The position numbers and the translations under genes are program-made. Source: Planococcus antarcticus DSM 14505 (lineage in GTDB: Bacteria > Bacillota > Bacilli > Bacillales_A > Planococcaceae). From it: a stretch of 64,000 nucleotides of DNA. The stretch covers positions 2,112,501 to 2,176,500 of the forward strand of contig NZ_CP016534.2 in assembly GCF_001687565.2 (NCBI RefSeq). The letters are read 5' to 3'. Below the pieces are notes generated by a model. The model was not told the DNA's origin. It was given only the letters and a program-made list of their open reading frames with translations, and ran no database searches. Below, one piece after another: positions 17,032 through 26,364 of this stretch; positions within the stretch are counted from its first letter, which is position 1; the number at the start of each line of letters is the position of its first letter.

Positions 17032-18165
17032 CTATTCGTCTTTCATCGCTTGGCGCGCTTCGGTCATCTGTTTCCAAACTGAACCTTTAGCATCTTCGCC
17101 TTGTTCAATCCGTGCAATCGCCATTCTAATTTGCAGCTTCACTTCAAACTCGGGATCATTCTCAGCTTGCTTGAGCGCTGTCAATGCTGCTTCTGTGCCA
17201 GTCTCATACAAGAACATTGCCGCTCTCCAGCGAACCAATTTGTTTTTGTCCTGTAAGGTTTCCATCATAATCGACTCGAATTCCTCGAAACCCAGATCGC
17301 TGATAGTGTCACCCGCTGTTCTGCGGACAGCCCAGCTCTTATCTTTCATCGCGCGTTCAACATAGGGGACCACAGCCTTGTCCTTAATATCTCCAAGGAA
17401 AATAGCTGTTTGTCGGCGGATAGACATTTTTTCATCATCCAGTGCAAGTGACAACAACGAAAGGTCATCAACATCCGCTTCAATCATTTGATCTAGCAGT
17501 TGGAAACGGGTCTCCCAGTCGGGTGCATCGAATTCTTCCACTGAAATTCTGCGGCCAGGCGGTGCTGCTTCTTGCTGTTCCGCGATTTCTTTTGTAGTAG
17601 TCAGTACATCTAATCGCTCTTGCGGATAAGCGGCTTCGATTTCCTCGACTATGCTTTTGCCAATTTCGGCTTTATCGCCGTAGCGTATACCATAATCAGC
17701 CCATTTCCGCTGTAACAGGTAGTTTTCTTCTGTTGGGTCCATAACTAGTTGCATTGCCGTGACGAAGCGCTCTGGCATGCCAAAACGCTCTTCTGAGCTA
17801 TTATCAAAAACTTTGACTTGCAGCGGAATCCCTTTGAACTCTTGAACATGCACGTAGACTTCTCCGTAATGCTCATCCAACTCGATTTCTTCACCGCTGT
17901 GCTCCCGGTCTTCACCAAAGACATTGCGGACCTGCGCCAAAATCGCTTCCCACTCAAACTTGGAGATGCGCTCGACAGCTAAAAAGTCAGCAACGTGATA
18001 AATACCTTTCACTCCGTCAATCGACAGCAACTCTTGTACTTCTTTCGGGGCATCTTCGATGTTGTTTTTGTTGTAATTATGGCTTTTGCCAAACGGCAAT
18101 TCCTGATCGATGATCACTTTCATCGTATTCGGGCTTGGTGTTGGTTCAATAGTTATGATTTTCAA
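17032..18165 (-). CDS. ypgR: YpgR/CvfC family protein (Nfu N-terminal domain plus HEAT repeats)
   Basis: Conserved virulence factor C family; the staphylococcal CvfC affects virulence, but its biochemical role is unclear. Start chosen at the TTG at 18165, 7-8 nt after AGGAGGG: the protein then begins with the canonical IITIEPTPSPNTMK of Nfu-type N-terminal domains (about 1-85). A linker follows, then HEAT-like helical repeats (about 220-345) recognisable by the periodic DDEKMSIRRQTAIFLGD and DKSWAVRRTAGDTISDLG units. Length 377. It precedes or follows ypgQ as in B. subtilis, but an ABC-F gene is inserted between them. Confidence 0.88.
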   Translation of the reverse strand: MKIITIEPTPSPNTMKVIIDQELPFGKSHNYNKNNIEDAPKEVQELLSIDGVKGIYHVADFLAVERISKFEWEAILAQVRNVFGEDREHSGEEIELDEHYGEVYVHVQEFKGIPLQVKVFDNSSEERFGMPERFVTAMQLVMDPTEENYLLQRKWADYGIRYGDKAEIGKSIVEEIEAAYPQERLDVLTTTKEIAEQQEAAPPGRRISVEEFDAPDWETRFQLLDQMIEADVDDLSLLSLALDDEKMSIRRQTAIFLGDIKDKAVVPYVERAMKDKSWAVRRTAGDTISDLGFEEFESIMMETLQDKNKLVRWRAAMFLYETGTEAALTALKQAENDPEFEVKLQIRMAIARIEQGEDAKGSVWKQMTEARQAMKDE

Positions 18166-18190
18166 AAAAATCCCTCCTGCAATTAGTAGA

Positions 18191-20068
18191 TCACGCTTCT
18201 GCCATTTCCTGAAGATGCGTCCAGCGTTCAATCAATGCATCATACTCGGCTGTCAGTGTATTAATCTCTTCTGTCAGCTTCTGCAGTTTATCGTAATCCG
18301 CACCAGCCAGAGCTATTTCTTCTTCGCGTGCTTCAATTTTCGCTTCCGCTCCTGCAATCTTTTCAAGAATACCATCGTATTCCTGCTGTTCTTTATAGTT
18401 CATTTTCTTTTTAGGTTTTACCGGCTCAGCCACAAAATTTTCGACAAGTTCCTGTTCAGCCAGTGCAACCGGATTGTTTTTTTCTTTTATAAATTCTGAG
18501 TACAACCCTTGATATTCTTGGATTTTGCCAGTGCCTGTTGTCCATAATTTCCGCGCAATGCGGTCAAGGAAAAAGCGATCATGCGAAATCGTAATAACGA
18601 CGCCTGGGAAATTCTCTAAGAAATCTTCCAAAACAGAAAGTGTTTGGATGTCCAGGTCGTTTGTCGGCTCGTCCAAGAACAGCATATTCGGCTGTTCCAT
18701 CAATAGTTTCAATAGATATAGACGCTTTCGCTCGCCACCGGACAATTTGCCAATTTGCGTACCGTGGCCATTAGACGGGAACAAGAAGCGTTCGAGCATT
18801 TGAGTCGCCGATAAACGAACTCCCTTTTCGGCTTCAAAATCACTAGACGTTTCCTGGATGTATTCAATCATGCGCTGAGACTCGTCCATTTCCGGTAAAT
18901 GCTGCGTGAAATGAGCAATCTTCACCGTACTGCCGTATTCCATTTTGCCGGTAGTCGGCTCGAGTTCACCAGCTAGCATCTTCATCAAAGTCGATTTGCC
19001 GGCACCATTTGGTCCGACAATACCGATACGATCTCCGCCCTGCAACAGAAAATCAAAGCCGCTGAAAATCTGCTTGTCCCCATAAGCAACGCCCATGTCA
19101 TTGCCTTCGATGATTTTTTTGCCAAGGCGCTGGCTTTGCATCGACAGTTCAAGTGATGTATTGTCATTTTCTTTTTGAACATTTTCTTTGATTTCATCAA
19201 AGCGCTGAATCCGTGCTTTTTGTTTGGTCGAACGCGCTTTAGCTCCCCGTCGAATCCATTTTAGTTCGGAACGGAAACGGTTTTCGAGTTTTTGCTGGGA
19301 CGAGGCGTTCATTTCGTCGCGAATTGCTTTGTTTTCCAAATAATCGCCGTAATTCCCTTTATGCGTATACATGGTCTGATCTGCAATCTCGAAGATGTGC
19401 GTGGAAACAGCATCCAAAAAATAGCGGTCATGCGTAACAAATAGCATGGCCGAACCCATACGCAACAAAGTTTCCTGAAGCCATTCTGTTGAAACGGCAT
19501 CCAAATGGTTCGTCGGCTCATCCAAAAGGATTAAGTCTGCCGGTTCGATCAAAGCTTTGGCTAATGCGACGCGCTTGCGCTGGCCGCCTGACAGCTCGCT
19601 TATTACCTGGTCGTACATATCAATCCCCAGTTTGGACAAAGCAGTTTTCGCCATAGCGTTAATATCCCAGGCGTTTTCCTGCTCCATTTTTTCCTGGATG
19701 TCCATCAGTTCGTCCTGTAATTGCGTAGAGCTTGAATCAATCATCATATTTTTTAACGCATTTTCATATGCTCGGTTCAACACCAATATCGGAGAATCAC
19801 CTGAGAACACCGTCTCGAGTACGGTCAAGGACTCATCAAATTCAGGTTCCTGCATCAAATACGTAATACGGTATTTTTTCGGGTGGTCCATTACGACCTT
19901 ATCCGCATCCATACTACCAGCCAGAATTGACATCAAAGTCGATTTACCTGTTCCGTTCACGCCGATCAATCCGGCACGCTCTCCAGGATACAACGAAAAT
20001 TCGACATCCTTGAATAGCGTTTTGGCTCCAACTGTTTTCGTTAATTTTGTAATATTTAAGTGGCTCAT
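18191..20068 (-). CDS. yfmR: ABC-F family ATPase, Uup/YfmR-like
   Basis: Soluble ribosome-associated ABC-F ATPase of 625 residues; relatives (Uup, YfmR) relieve translation stalls. Two nucleotide-binding domains: Walker A 36-44 (GVNGTGKST), signature LSGGQRKR and Walker B LILLDEPTNHLD in the first; GPNGAGKST, LSGGERKR and LFLDEPTNDLD in the second. The inter-domain linker carries the basic RRGAKARSTKQKAR tRNA-interaction motif. A C-terminal coiled coil (about 545-620) is the Uup hallmark. Antibiotic-resistance ABC-F proteins (Vga, Msr) usually lack this tail. The start overlaps the ypgQ stop by 4 nt. Confidence 0.88.
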   Translation of the reverse strand: MSHLNITKLTKTVGAKTLFKDVEFSLYPGERAGLIGVNGTGKSTLMSILAGSMDADKVVMDHPKKYRITYLMQEPEFDESLTVLETVFSGDSPILVLNRAYENALKNMMIDSSSTQLQDELMDIQEKMEQENAWDINAMAKTALSKLGIDMYDQVISELSGGQRKRVALAKALIEPADLILLDEPTNHLDAVSTEWLQETLLRMGSAMLFVTHDRYFLDAVSTHIFEIADQTMYTHKGNYGDYLENKAIRDEMNASSQQKLENRFRSELKWIRRGAKARSTKQKARIQRFDEIKENVQKENDNTSLELSMQSQRLGKKIIEGNDMGVAYGDKQIFSGFDFLLQGGDRIGIVGPNGAGKSTLMKMLAGELEPTTGKMEYGSTVKIAHFTQHLPEMDESQRMIEYIQETSSDFEAEKGVRLSATQMLERFLFPSNGHGTQIGKLSGGERKRLYLLKLLMEQPNMLFLDEPTNDLDIQTLSVLEDFLENFPGVVITISHDRFFLDRIARKLWTTGTGKIQEYQGLYSEFIKEKNNPVALAEQELVENFVAEPVKPKKKMNYKEQQEYDGILEKIAGAEAKIEAREEEIALAGADYDKLQKLTEEINTLTAEYDALIERWTHLQEMAEA

Positions 20069-20700
20069 TTATTCCCATCCGTTTCTGTTTGTAGTTGCTT
20101 TAAAAAGGATAGCATAAATTCATGGCGTTCTTCAGCCATCTGCTTACCAGTTTCCGTAGTCATCTGATCTTTCAGCAATAAAAGCTTTTCATAAAAATGC
20201 GTGACGCTACTCGTCTGGGCTTCCCGGTATTGTTGCTCGGTCATCTCTGTGCGCGCATTTTCGTTCCAGTCGTACAACTTTCGCCCTTTGGCTCCGCCGA
20301 AGGCAAAGGCCCGTGCGATGCCGATTGCCCCGATGGCATCCAATCGGTCAGCGTCCTGCACGATTTTCGCCTCAACGCTTGTTGCTGGTTTGCCGTTGCC
20401 GCCTTTAAAGGAAACCGATTCAATGACATCTTGAATCTCTTGCCGCTGAGCTTCCGGAAGCTTCAGACAATCCAGAATTTCCCGCTCCAGGTCTTCCTCA
20501 GGCTTTTTGTATTTCGGATCCGAAACGTCGTGAAGAAGTACTGCCAATTCGACGATAAATGCATCCGCCACTTCTTGCTCTAAAATAGTTTTGGCATTTT
20601 TCATGACACGTTCAATATGTTGCCAATCGTGACTAGCATCGAACTGTTCGTAGATTTTTTTTACATCGTTCCGGCATTGCTTGATTTTTTCCTGATCCAT
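20065..20700 (-). CDS. ypgQ: HD-domain phosphohydrolase YpgQ
   Basis: HD-superfamily nucleotide hydrolase; YpgQ of B. subtilis hydrolyses (d)NTPs and related nucleotides with Mn2+. The start at 20700 has TAGGAG 8-9 nt upstream and gives 211 residues. Metal ligands: His24 in SHDWQH, the His57-Asp58 pair in LLHDVSD, and an Asp in QDADRLDAIG near 128-137. An upstream in-frame Met at 20820 would run into the divergent cspD promoter region and is rejected. Overlap (ATGA) with the ABC-F gene indicates coexpression. Confidence 0.9.
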   Translation of the reverse strand: MDQEKIKQCRNDVKKIYEQFDASHDWQHIERVMKNAKTILEQEVADAFIVELAVLLHDVSDPKYKKPEEDLEREILDCLKLPEAQRQEIQDVIESVSFKGGNGKPATSVEAKIVQDADRLDAIGAIGIARAFAFGGAKGRKLYDWNENARTEMTEQQYREAQTSSVTHFYEKLLLLKDQMTTETGKQMAEERHEFMLSFLKQLQTETDGNK

Positions 20701-20865
20701 ACTTCCGCTCCTATCGCTTGTTTCTTCTATTATAACCTGAAACCACTCTAAAATGCCTGTATTCCCAACGATTATTGACGTTTCCATAGGCTTCATGTAT
20801 AGTATAGCCATCCATAACATGGCGTCTATAGGTCCATGGCATACTCAATAATAGGGGGAACTCGC

Positions 20866-21075
20866 ATGCACCAGGGAACAGTGAAATGGTTTAACTCAGA
20901 AAAAGGCTACGGATTTATTGAGTATAATGATGGTGATGATGTATTTGTTCATTTTACAGGCATCCAAGGCGATGGGTTTCGAACATTGACTGAAGGCAAA
21001 ACCGTATCGTTCGATATTATTGATGGCAACCGTGGACCACAGGCTGCAAATGTTATTCAAATCGATTCAGAGTAA
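20866..21075 (+). CDS. cspD: Cold-shock domain protein CspD-like
   Basis: Single-stranded nucleic acid chaperone of 69 residues. RNP1 is KGYGFIE (with Tyr where most paralogues have Phe) and RNP2 is DVFVHF. The start at 20866 follows AGGGGGA; the ORF extends further upstream but the cold-shock fold begins exactly here ([10 protein letters not shown]). It is divergent from ypgQ, and this ypgR..ypgQ..cspD neighbourhood is like B. subtilis, so the cspD name is used. The 166-nt gap to ypgQ must hold both promoters; no long cold-shock leader is present. Confidence 0.9.
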   Translation: MHQGTVKWFNSEKGYGFIEYNDGDDVFVHFTGIQGDGFRTLTEGKTVSFDIIDGNRGPQAANVIQIDSE

Positions 21076-21083
21076 ACAATAGA

Positions 21084-21118
21084 AAAAAGCAGGAACGGAG
21101 ATTTCCGTTCCTGCTTTT
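21084..21118. terminator. Bidirectional terminator between cspD and the papain-like protein gene
   Basis: Stem AAAAGCAGGAACGGA / TCCGTTCCTGCTTTT with a short loop, followed by T-tracts in both directions. Confidence 0.9.
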
Positions 21119-21129
21119 ATTTTTTTAGA

Positions 21130-23091
21130 TTAAAACCACGTATAATTTTTGCCCCAGCTTTCACGTGCCAACGTTTCTATTTTTTCCACATCGGAATCTT
21201 CCACCATAATCAAATCGCCTTGTTCGTAAGGATTGTAATGGAAAGCATACATCCGGGAAGTAAATTGATGGAACGGTAAGGAGGACTCGCCTTCGTACTC
21301 CCCATTTCCCTGTACACTCGTCAAGATACCTTGACCCCAATTCTGTCCACTGTCATTGTTCGGATTATAAAAATAGACGCGATATTCGCCATTTGGATCT
21401 TCAGCAATCCGCTGAATCGATACTGCGTGCAGTCCGAGAAGATTGCCGTGGACATTAGTAATATAGATTCCTACTGGATTCGGATAAATCATTTCATAAC
21501 CTTCATTGTATTCGGGATGGTGCGTAGCATAGAACAACCGGACAAAAGCTGCATAATCAGCCACATAACCGGTCAATGGGTCGATGATATTGGCAAATCC
21601 GCGAGAAATCCATTCTCCGTAAAATTCAGGGTTGACCCACTTATGGCCATCTTCTCCACGAAATATAGTTTTCTTCATCATCTCATTGTAAATCTTGTCC
21701 AAATGAGGCACCAGCACAATTGAAACAGGGTCCAAATCCTGGTGAATTTCTTCAGCTACTCCACCAATTACCATATTGGAATGGATTGGTTCCCCTTCAA
21801 ATGTCATATCGATATCATTTTCGCGAACAGCACGTGCAATGTATTCGAGTAATTGGCCAATCCCATGCTGCGACCACAAGCTCAGAGCTCTTGCCGACTG
21901 ACATGTTGGGTTCAGTCCCTGGCCAATGCCGAGCGGCTGTCCGAGAACGCTTATGACTCCACCCACCAAAATACCGTTCGCTGTGATGCCGCCTTTTCTG
22001 AATTCCGGTCTCATCAATAACTTTTTAACTTCCGGTTGAATATCGATTTCAAAAAGTCTTCTGAGAGCCGGCAGCAAAGGCTCTTGTGTCAACACACCGC
22101 GGTCCAGCATTTTCGACAGCCCATAAACAACTTTGCTGGTCTGCGGGTGGACGGAAATCTGGATCATGTCCCGAATCAATTCGGGATTAGCATTCAAGCT
22201 TGCCTTGCCCTGTTCAGTCAAGCTCAATGCTTCACTCAGCAGGTGAGGGTATTTCCGGTTAAGGTAATGTACAAATACAGCATTGGCTGGAGACACCAGT
22301 CCGGTTTCATTCATGGACTTTGCAAATATTTGCGCTTCTTCGAGGAGGCTTTCCTCACTTTCTTTCATCAATCGTTGGCGGTATGATTTCAAATCCGTAT
22401 ACTGCTCACTTAATGCAGTCGGATAAGTAATGGCTTTCTTGAAATACAGCAACCGATCTTTCGTACTATCGGAAATATTTTCATCAATCATACGAGTGGC
22501 TGTTTCGATCATTAGAACGATGCGATCAACCATAATGGGGCGCTGGACCGTCAAACGCTCGATTTCTTCGACAAGTTTATCAGCCACTGCCTTATAGGAG
22601 AGCTTGCCACCAAGAAAACGGAAAAGGCGCTCGCCTCTTTCCAAGTGTTCGCCTCCACCAGCTACTCTCGCTTCCTCTGTTTCTGGAGGAAACAAAAGAT
22701 CCAGATTTAATGCCAGCACTTCATTCAGAAATGTGGCGGCTTCTTCCTTAGGAACTTCTGGATTCTGGTATGTACCTTCAGCTATTGCCAACATGCGGAG
22801 TTCACTCAGCATCTCCACTACCGAATTGATGCCTTTTAATTTTAAAGACCCTCCAACAAATGGCGCTTCCAAATTGGAGGCATCTACCCAAGGGCCCCCA
22901 TGGAATACGCCCGCTTGATCAAATTGCGGTGCAAATTCATATAATTGGACCATGCCTTCTTCGGTGGAAGAGAGTTCAGTGGCCAATTGGAAAACCTCTG
23001 TCTGGTACATGCTTTTGGCAAATGGCTTTGCTACTTCGAGCGTCTGAAGCGCATGCCCGAATTTATCTTTGGTCGTTAATCCTGTCGACAT
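21130..23091 (-). CDS. Large uncharacterised protein with papain-like Cys/His/Asn signature
   Basis: A 653-residue soluble protein, family not recognised. Start at 23091 has GGAGG 7 nt upstream; the Met two codons earlier touches the ribosome-binding site. The N-terminal 370 residues are mainly helical. The C-terminal part has GLNPTCQSARALS (Cys397 at a helix start), LGLHAVS (His555) and FYNPNNDSG (Asn576), which is the order and context of papain/transglutaminase-fold thiol enzymes. It begins 12 nt after the ATP-grasp gene, so the two form an operon. A ligase plus a thiol hydrolase or transferase suggests peptide or amide metabolism; that is inference. No signal peptide. Confidence 0.7.
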   Translation of the reverse strand: MSTGLTTKDKFGHALQTLEVAKPFAKSMYQTEVFQLATELSSTEEGMVQLYEFAPQFDQAGVFHGGPWVDASNLEAPFVGGSLKLKGINSVVEMLSELRMLAIAEGTYQNPEVPKEEAATFLNEVLALNLDLLFPPETEEARVAGGGEHLERGERLFRFLGGKLSYKAVADKLVEEIERLTVQRPIMVDRIVLMIETATRMIDENISDSTKDRLLYFKKAITYPTALSEQYTDLKSYRQRLMKESEESLLEEAQIFAKSMNETGLVSPANAVFVHYLNRKYPHLLSEALSLTEQGKASLNANPELIRDMIQISVHPQTSKVVYGLSKMLDRGVLTQEPLLPALRRLFEIDIQPEVKKLLMRPEFRKGGITANGILVGGVISVLGQPLGIGQGLNPTCQSARALSLWSQHGIGQLLEYIARAVRENDIDMTFEGEPIHSNMVIGGVAEEIHQDLDPVSIVLVPHLDKIYNEMMKKTIFRGEDGHKWVNPEFYGEWISRGFANIIDPLTGYVADYAAFVRLFYATHHPEYNEGYEMIYPNPVGIYITNVHGNLLGLHAVSIQRIAEDPNGEYRVYFYNPNNDSGQNWGQGILTSVQGNGEYEGESSLPFHQFTSRMYAFHYNPYEQGDLIMVEDSDVEKIETLARESWGKNYTWF

Positions 23092-23109
23092 TGACATTCC
23101 TCCAAGAAA

Positions 23110-24336
23110 TTAATGATAAAAATCATAGTCCTCATAATGCTTCAGCAATTCTTTCATGTGATCGCTGTCTTTTCCAAAAAAGAACAAGGTTCCGTAATGA
23201 TTGCCAAATCCTACGCGTTCTGCAACTTTCGATGTGATTGGTATGAATAGATTGTGCTTTTCGAAATACGGATTTTTTTTTAATTCTTCTGGAACATCCA
23301 ACTTCTCAATCAGACGAACACGAGGATAAACCATTAAACTTCCCGCATAGCCTTTAGCCGATACGACTTCTTCTGGAAAAAAGTTATCCAATTCTTCCGA
23401 CGAAGTATCAGGATCGCTACAAAGAATTTGTGCTTGGAAAGCATTAAAACCGTAAGCTCGTTCGATTAAATCAAAAATATGGCCCCCTGGCACTCGTGCG
23501 GCCACTTCACCGAAATTCAAAGTTCCATCATGGGAAATAAAGTATTCGGGATGGATGACACCGTACTGGATTTCAAACGAATCGACCAATTTTTGGACCT
23601 GCTCAAGGATTTGTGGCCGCCATTCTTCAAGTGCTGGAGAGGCAGGAACAAAGTTGGAATGTCCCAATCTCACGTATTCCGTAATGTTGAGGAATTTCAC
23701 TTGGCCATTGTGAATAAACGCTTCACACGAAAATTCCTGTCCGTCCAAGTGGCTTTCCATAAGATACGGAAATTCCTGGTCCCCGATCTTATCGATATCA
23801 CTAGCATCCCGAATCATCATATGTCCCACAGTTCCTGCTTTGTTCAGCGGCTTGATGTGAATTGGATCATTTAAATCGCCATCTATTTTAATCAAGGCAT
23901 CATTTACACGTTTCAGGAAACGATGAATATCATCTTTAGAATAGGCTTCTTCAAAAACCCCTACTTTGATCCCTGACATTTGGGCTTTACGTTTCATCAA
24001 TCCTTTATCACGCAACAGTAAAGATCGGTTGAAGATTCGTGGGTCATCGAAAAATCTAGCATTTAGTGCCCCTGCCCATTCTACCGTTTCTTCGTAAATA
24101 GGAACCGCTACTTTTGTATTCAATTTCTCTAACCGTTCATAAAGCTCATCTGAGCCTTCATTGAGCCGGTCAAAATCCCATGCAATAAAACTAATGTCAT
24201 TTTCTTCAGCAAATGACTGGAAATCAGGTGGTCCCACCACTACAAAAGGCCGATTTAGCTTATCAATCGCTTCGACCGCAGGCAAGCTCCATCCTAATAG
24301 CGCTGTAATCTGTTGTTGCTCGTTCGATTCCGCCAT
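23110..24336 (-). CDS. ATP-grasp domain carboxylate-amine ligase
   Basis: A 408-residue ATP-grasp enzyme, which would join a carboxylate to an amine through an acyl phosphate. A Rossmann-like preATP-grasp domain is at about 1-105. The central domain includes IHIKPLNKAGTVG near 182-194, the EFSCEAF strand near 224-230, and the Mg-binding NFGEVAARVPGGH near 290-302 (Glu and Asn/Arg ligands typical of ATP-grasp). A C-terminal subdomain ends with GTLFFFGKD. AAGGAG precedes the ATG. Similar single-domain ligases make dipeptides or amidate small acids. The substrate cannot be told; the only partner is the papain-like protein downstream. Confidence 0.8.
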   Translation of the reverse strand: MAESNEQQQITALLGWSLPAVEAIDKLNRPFVVVGPPDFQSFAEENDISFIAWDFDRLNEGSDELYERLEKLNTKVAVPIYEETVEWAGALNARFFDDPRIFNRSLLLRDKGLMKRKAQMSGIKVGVFEEAYSKDDIHRFLKRVNDALIKIDGDLNDPIHIKPLNKAGTVGHMMIRDASDIDKIGDQEFPYLMESHLDGQEFSCEAFIHNGQVKFLNITEYVRLGHSNFVPASPALEEWRPQILEQVQKLVDSFEIQYGVIHPEYFISHDGTLNFGEVAARVPGGHIFDLIERAYGFNAFQAQILCSDPDTSSEELDNFFPEEVVSAKGYAGSLMVYPRVRLIEKLDVPEELKKNPYFEKHNLFIPITSKVAERVGFGNHYGTLFFFGKDSDHMKELLKHYEDYDFYH

Positions 24337-24550
24337 AATAACACTCCTTATTCATTAATTTTTGATTTGTTCCTACTCAATACTAGTACCTTGATTGAAT
24401 ATTGTAAACACATAGTCTATTCTCTCTTATTTCTGTTATTAGTTAAAATCCCAAATTTTGTTAGCCGACTGCATTCTTATTTCAGCTTTTCGAAAAGAAC
24501 CAGCTTATGACATTCTTCGATTGTCCGAACAGAAAACTTCTAGCGATAAA

Positions 24551-24585
24551 AAAAGCCTGAGACAAGATTTCTGTCTCAGACTTTT
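24551..24585. terminator. Terminator of the small zinc-finger gene
   Basis: Stem AAAAGcCTGAGACA / TGTCTCAGaCTTTT, 7 nt after the 24592 stop. On the minus strand it is followed by TTTTTATCGC. Confidence 0.8.
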
Positions 24586-24591
24586 ACCATA

Positions 24592-24789
24592 TTATTTATC
24601 GCCGGTTCCGACTTTGTTGAGTTCATTTCCTAAGAATTGCAGTTGGGTGCCGACTGTACAGTTGCTGATGCAGAACCTGTGGGCAGCGGTTTTTCCTTCA
24701 TCTTTGCGAAGTTGGGTTTTCACAAAGCAACCTTCACAGTACGTAGTCAGCATTTCATCAATTTCGTTGATAATGGAAACTTTTTTCAC
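24592..24789 (-). CDS. Small zinc-finger domain protein
   Basis: A 65-residue protein with CEGC near residue 18-21 and HRFCISNC near 37-44, a probable treble-clef-like zinc site (C..C..C..C with His). The pattern TYCEGC...FCISNCTVG is one I recall from a small conserved Bacillales zinc-finger family of unknown function. The GTG at 24789, after AGAGGTGAC, is taken as start. Regulation not visible. Confidence 0.7.
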   Translation of the reverse strand: MKKVSIINEIDEMLTTYCEGCFVKTQLRKDEGKTAAHRFCISNCTVGTQLQFLGNELNKVGTGDK

Positions 24790-24935
24790 TTTGTCACCTC
24801 TTAGCAAATCGTCATTTTCTCATTCTACTACGCATTTGTTTTTTATTCCAACAATAGTTATACTAACTGAGGACATTTTGAAGATACAATGCGGTTCGCA
24901 AATTCCCGCTTTATCAAAACTAAGGAGGAAGTTTT

Positions 24936-25619
24936 TTGTTTAATGAATTTTGGGGACTCGGCTTTGCCTTGTTCAATTTCGTACTTTTATTGATCATGTA
25001 TAAATTTTTTGGAAAGACCGGCTTGTTTGCTTGGGTAGCCATTTCGACTGTTCTGGCCAATATTCAAGTCACGAAGACTATTGAAATTATTGGCCTGACG
25101 GCAACATTGGGAAATAGCCTGTATGCTTCGACTTTTCTGGCGACCGACATCCTGAATGAAAAATATGGTAAAAAAGAAGCCAAAAAAGCGGTATGGCTCG
25201 GCTTTTCTTCGCTGCTTATCATGGTGCTGGTCATGCAGTTTGGGATTAAATTTATTCCGGCTGAAAGTGATTTTGCACAAGGCTCTTTGGAAACGATTTT
25301 CGGACTTATTCCTCAAATTGCGATTGGCAGCATGGTCGCTTATCTTATCAGCCAGCATTTGGATGTTGTCATCTTTAGTGCGCTGCGCAGAATGTTTCCA
25401 AAAGATAGTCAATTCTGGATCCGCAATAATGGTTCGACATTGATCAGCCAACTGCTGGACACACTTATTTTTACGTCCATCGCTTTCTGGGGTGTGTTTC
25501 CGTTCGATGTATGGCTTCAAATTTTCATCTCGACCTAAGTACTGAAGTTTATTGTCTCGATTCTGGATACGCCGTTTGGCTATCTTGCGAAAATAATTAA
25601 ACCCATTGACGAAAAGTAG
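24936..25619 (+). pseudogene. Queuosine-precursor transporter (YhhQ/QPT family), interrupted by a TAA near the C-terminus
   Basis: Integral membrane protein of the VUT/YhhQ family (COG1738), proposed to import queuosine precursors such as preQ0/preQ1. TTG start at 24936 with AAGGAGG upstream. Six helices and the family motif NSLYASTFLATDILNEKYG near 60-78 are present. An in-frame TAA at 25536-25538 (codon 201) stops it, but the same frame continues with VLKFIVSILDTPFGYLAKII to a TAG at 25617-25619, exactly the sort of C-terminal helix that homologues have. The truncated 200-residue product lacks the last helix and may or may not function. An ATG-started antisense frame of 222 residues is a shadow. 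Confidence 0.8.
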
Positions 25620-25627
25620 GTGATCTG

Positions 25628-26017
25628 ATGCTAGAAGTGTTTGTAGATGCGGCAACTGCTGGAGCTCCTCAAGTCAGCGCAGTAGGCGTTTTTATCCGCG
25701 GTGAAGGTCATTTGATCCAGTGGAGCGAATATGTAGGGGAAATGGACAATCATACAGCGGAATTTACTGCGTTGGTAAAAGGATTAGAGCTTGCAAAAGA
25801 CTTGTCGTCGGGTATGGTGTCGATCAAGTCCGATTCACAGGTGACCGTGGACGCGTTTGAAAAAGGATCGATTAAGAACCCAAAATTCAAACCTCTGCTA
25901 GTCAGGGCGCTCGAGCTTGGTGATCAATTTGAATTCTGCTTTATCAAGTGGATTCCTGACTCCCAAAACCATGCAGCAGATGCTTTGGCGAGAACCGAGC
26001 TGCGTAAACACAAATAA
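25628..26017 (+). CDS. RNase H-like (reverse-transcriptase-like) domain protein
   Basis: A 129-residue ribonuclease HI-fold protein (YpdQ/YpeP type), probably cleaving RNA in RNA-DNA hybrids. All four catalytic acids seem present: Asp7 (FVDAATAG), Glu45 (HTAEF), Asp69 (KSDSQ) and the last Asp in AADALAR near residue 119. AGGTGATCTG precedes the ATG, 8 nt after the end of the transporter frame, so the two are probably cotranscribed. Whether it is active was debated for such Bacillus proteins. Confidence 0.88.
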   Translation: MLEVFVDAATAGAPQVSAVGVFIRGEGHLIQWSEYVGEMDNHTAEFTALVKGLELAKDLSSGMVSIKSDSQVTVDAFEKGSIKNPKFKPLLVRALELGDQFEFCFIKWIPDSQNHAADALARTELRKHK

Positions 26018-26135
26018 TCTGTCCAATCTGTGGCAACTATCTTTGTCTTTTATAGGCCGCTGTTTGGGTTTCTGTGCATACTCTACAGTGAAAGTCTGAT
26101 AAGATTAACTTACTATCTTTTATTGGAGGAACTTC

Positions 26136-26345
26136 ATGAGAACTAAACTTGGTACTGCACTCGATATCTTCATTCTGGTCATTGGGCCGTGGATCATCTA
26201 CACACGAATCCTTGAAATTATGCAAAACGGAGCCTCTGTCTATCCGGTAGTTTCGGTCGTTATTGTAACCGTAGCGGTGATTTTTTCCGTCTATAACTTG
26301 TATTTACTGGTTACTCGCAAACAGCAAAACCATACGAAAAAATAA
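26136..26345 (+). CDS. Small two-helix membrane protein
   Basis: 69 residues with helices at about 7-27 and 36-58 and a basic C-terminus (TRKQQNHTKK). TTGGAGG precedes the start. Family unknown. The next gene, another membrane protein, follows after 19 nt, so they likely form an operon. Confidence 0.6.
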   Translation: MRTKLGTALDIFILVIGPWIIYTRILEIMQNGASVYPVVSVVIVTVAVIFSVYNLYLLVTRKQQNHTKK

Positions 26346-26364
26346 TCGAAAAGAGGCTTTCATC

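Noticed and set aside
24987..25655. 222-residue minus-strand ORF
   Set aside because: Complete antisense of the queuosine-precursor transporter and RNase H start; basic nonsense composition, no ribosome-binding site.
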